Source: Amphritea opalescens (lineage in GTDB: Bacteria; Pseudomonadota; Gammaproteobacteria; Pseudomonadales; Balneatricaceae). Taken from it: a stretch of 64,000 bases of DNA. Shown here in pieces: positions 62,287-64,000 of this stretch (its first letter is position 1; each line of letters starts with the position of its first letter). A model generated the notes under the pieces. That model was not told the DNA's origin, made no database searches, and worked only from the letters and a program-made list of their open reading frames with translations. The position numbers and the translations under genes were made by a program. The DNA lies in assembly GCF_003957515.1 (NCBI RefSeq), contig NZ_RQXW01000001.1, positions 1 to 64,000 of the forward strand, in the 5' to 3' direction.

Positions 62287-64000
62287 ACAGCGAGAAGCGC
62301 CTTAATGCCCCCGCAGGGCTGCTGATCGACCGGGAAAAACCCCTCTCGTTCAGTTTTGAAGGGCAGCAGTATAGCGGCTTTGAAGGCGATAGCATTGCCA
62401 GCGCATTACTGTCTAACCAGCAATGGCTAATGTCCCGTTCGTTTAAATATCACCGTCCTCGTGCGCCATTAACCATGGCCGGTCAGGATGCCAATACCTT
62501 AGTGCAGCTTGGTGGTGAGCCCAATGTGTTGGCTGACCGACAGATGGCCGCAGAAGGTATGCGGATCGAAGGGCAAAACTATAAAGGCACCTTGGAAGGG
62601 GATAAAGATGCCTATCTGGGTAACTTTGGTCGCTTTATGCCGGTGGGCTTCTACTACCGTAGTTTCTTCAAACCGATGGGTGTGTGGGATAAGTGGGAAG
62701 GCTATATCCGTAAGAAAGCCGGATTAGGCAAGATCGATCTGGATTTTAAACCGGAATATTACGATAAAAAATATCTGTTCACCGATGTGGTTGTGATCGG
62801 TTCGGGGCCTGCAGGGTTAAGTGCTGCGTTAAAAGCGGCCGATGCCGGCGCCCAGGTGTTGTTGGTTGAAGAGATGCCCCTGTTGGGCGGCGCGCTGACC
62901 TATAACCGTTTCGATATCGAGGGCGTTCAGGCCGATAGCCTGCGTCATGAACTGATTGAGAAAGTGACCGCTCACGCCAAGATTGAGGTGATGACGGATA
63001 CCGTTTGTAACGCGTGGTTTACCGATAATTATCTGCCGCTGATCAAAGGTAAGCGGTTGTATAAGTTACGGGCGAAGGAGTGCATCGTCGCCTCCGGTGC
63101 CTATGAGCAGCATGTCGTTTTCCGTAACAATGACCTGCCGGGCATTATGCTCTGTAGTGCAGTCACCCGCTTGATGAAGCTGTATGCGGTTAAGCCGGGC
63201 AGTAAAGCGGTGGTGTTGACCGGTAATGATGATGGTTATTTGACCGCGTTGGAACTACTGGATAATGGTGTTGAAGTCTCCGCCATTGTCGATCTGCGCC
63301 CACAACATCCTTGGCCTGAACTGCTAGGGATGGTGAAACAGAAGGGTATCAAGGTCATACAGAACAGCACTGTCTATGAAGCGATCCCGAGTAAAGGTAA
63401 TAAGCATATTTGTGGCGTTGATATTCGCACCATCGTTGCTGAAGGCGAGGTGAGTGCGGCGGGTAGTACGCTCGACTGCGATCTACTCTGTATGTCGGCC
63501 GGTTATATGCCAGCTTATCAACTGCTCTGTCAGGCAGGCGCGCAGCTAAGCTATAAAGATGAGTTGGCTGAGTTTCAGCTGTCTGGGATACCTCAAGGGG
63601 TTCATATCGCCGGTTCCGTGAATGGTCTGCATACACTGGATGCGGTTGTGACGGATGGTGCCAATGCGGCGCTTCGGGCACTCCGTAATCTGGAACTCAG
63701 TGATGAGGCTGAACAGCCGGTGAGCTGTCAGGCGAAACCGAACTTTAGCTGGCCCATCTTTAGCCATCCGAAAGGTAAAGATTTTGTCGATTACGATGAA
63801 GATCTACAGGCGAAAGATATTGTTAACGCCACCCGATTGGGCTATCGCGATGTTCAGTTGGTTAAACGTTTCTCTACGGTTGGGATGGGACCCTCACAGG
63901 GGCGTCACTCAGCCTTGCCGACCGCGCGTTTAGTTGCAAAATCAACCGATCGTACCGTGACTCAAACCGGTGTGACCACCGCACGACCACCGTTTGCACC
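62283..64000 (+). CDS. mgdC: N-methylglutamate dehydrogenase subunit C (SoxA-like), cut by window end
   Basis: The frame is open from the ATG at 62283 to the right edge, giving 572 residues of a usual length near 970-1000. The N-terminal part has the ferredoxin-like fold of SoxA ('GFEGDSIASALLSN', 'SRSFKYHRPRAP'). An NAD-binding domain follows with 'VVVIGSGPAGLSAALKAADA' near residue 168 and 'VLTGNDDGYLTALELLDNG' near 311. The last residues ('GMGPSQGRHSALPTARL') enter the linker before the C-terminal GcvT-like THF domain, which lies outside. mgdD is expected next. Confidence 0.92.
   Translation, partial: MNSEKRLNAPAGLLIDREKPLSFSFEGQQYSGFEGDSIASALLSNQQWLMSRSFKYHRPRAPLTMAGQDANTLVQLGGEPNVLADRQMAAEGMRIEGQNYKGTLEGDKDAYLGNFGRFMPVGFYYRSFFKPMGVWDKWEGYIRKKAGLGKIDLDFKPEYYDKKYLFTDVVVIGSGPAGLSAALKAADAGAQVLLVEEMPLLGGALTYNRFDIEGVQADSLRHELIEKVTAHAKIEVMTDTVCNAWFTDNYLPLIKGKRLYKLRAKECIVASGAYEQHVVFRNNDLPGIMLCSAVTRLMKLYAVKPGSKAVVLTGNDDGYLTALELLDNGVEVSAIVDLRPQHPWPELLGMVKQKGIKVIQNSTVYEAIPSKGNKHICGVDIRTIVAEGEVSAAGSTLDCDLLCMSAGYMPAYQLLCQAGAQLSYKDELAEFQLSGIPQGVHIAGSVNGLHTLDAVVTDGANAALRALRNLELSDEAEQPVSCQAKPNFSWPIFSHPKGKDFVDYDEDLQAKDIVNATRLGYRDVQLVKRFSTVGMGPSQGRHSALPTARLVAKSTDRTVTQTGVTTARPPFA

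Noticed and set aside
60714-64000. Sarcosine oxidase (soxBDA) of glycine betaine breakdown
   Set aside because: Homologous, but the run with gmaS and mgsABC and the absence of betaine or dimethylglycine genes in the window favours N-methylglutamate dehydrogenase. Not fully excluded.

Overview
The window looks like a chromosome segment of a marine gammaproteobacterium of the Oceanospirillales type. The basis is moderate GC, the 1597-residue NAD-glutamate dehydrogenase, a PutA without its DNA-binding domain, and an almost complete trimethylamine/methylamine oxidation pathway. Species assignment is inference; no rRNA or tRNA gene was seen.

Region 1 (1-10.5 kb) starts with the first codons of an IS1182-like transposase leaving the left edge. 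After two hairpins comes a collinear run of twelve plus-strand genes (352-10501) that I cannot assign to a described system. Five are clear paralogues of about 160-210 residues: an AQ-x-x-LD helix, a central 'LELGF-P-FY-F' strand block and a 'PIPPP' end. One of these, and a coiled-coil neighbour, end in PASTA domains. The others are a protein of L7/L12-like repeats, a TPR-like protein, a Q/R-rich coiled coil, a divergent paralogue-like protein with an Ig-like end, a short disordered protein, and a 715-residue protein with hydrophobic segments in its C-terminal half. None has a signal peptide. This is the best candidate for an undescribed system.

Region 2 (10.5-25.6 kb) is mostly amino-acid metabolism: an EamA transporter, an Lrp/AsnC regulator, NAD-dependent glutamate dehydrogenase, PutP and PutA, then an EAL protein with a broken GGDEF motif and a radical SAM protein.

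Region 3 (25.6-64 kb) is a methylated-amine island. It holds a three-gene dimethylamine oxygenase cluster; tmm with a PAS protein and a NarL-type two-component pair; divergent tdm; two Amt transporters; a PII protein; gmaS; mgsABC; purU; folD; and mgdABC, the last cut by the right edge. Together they can take trimethylamine to TMAO, dimethylamine, methylamine, gamma-glutamylmethylamide, N-methylglutamate and finally glutamate, with C1 units carried on tetrahydrofolate. Sigma-54-like promoters precede gmaS and glnK-amt (strong), the first amt (fair) and the dimethylamine genes (weak), which fits nitrogen control.

Inserted in this island are genes with other roles: a Gdx/SugE exporter, a glutamine amidotransferase, a GNAT enzyme, a DUF6515 protein, an OmpR-type two-component system with a MacA-MacB-outer membrane factor operon, and eutBC. 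There are also two gene remnants, a SulP C-terminus and an IclR protein without its HTH.
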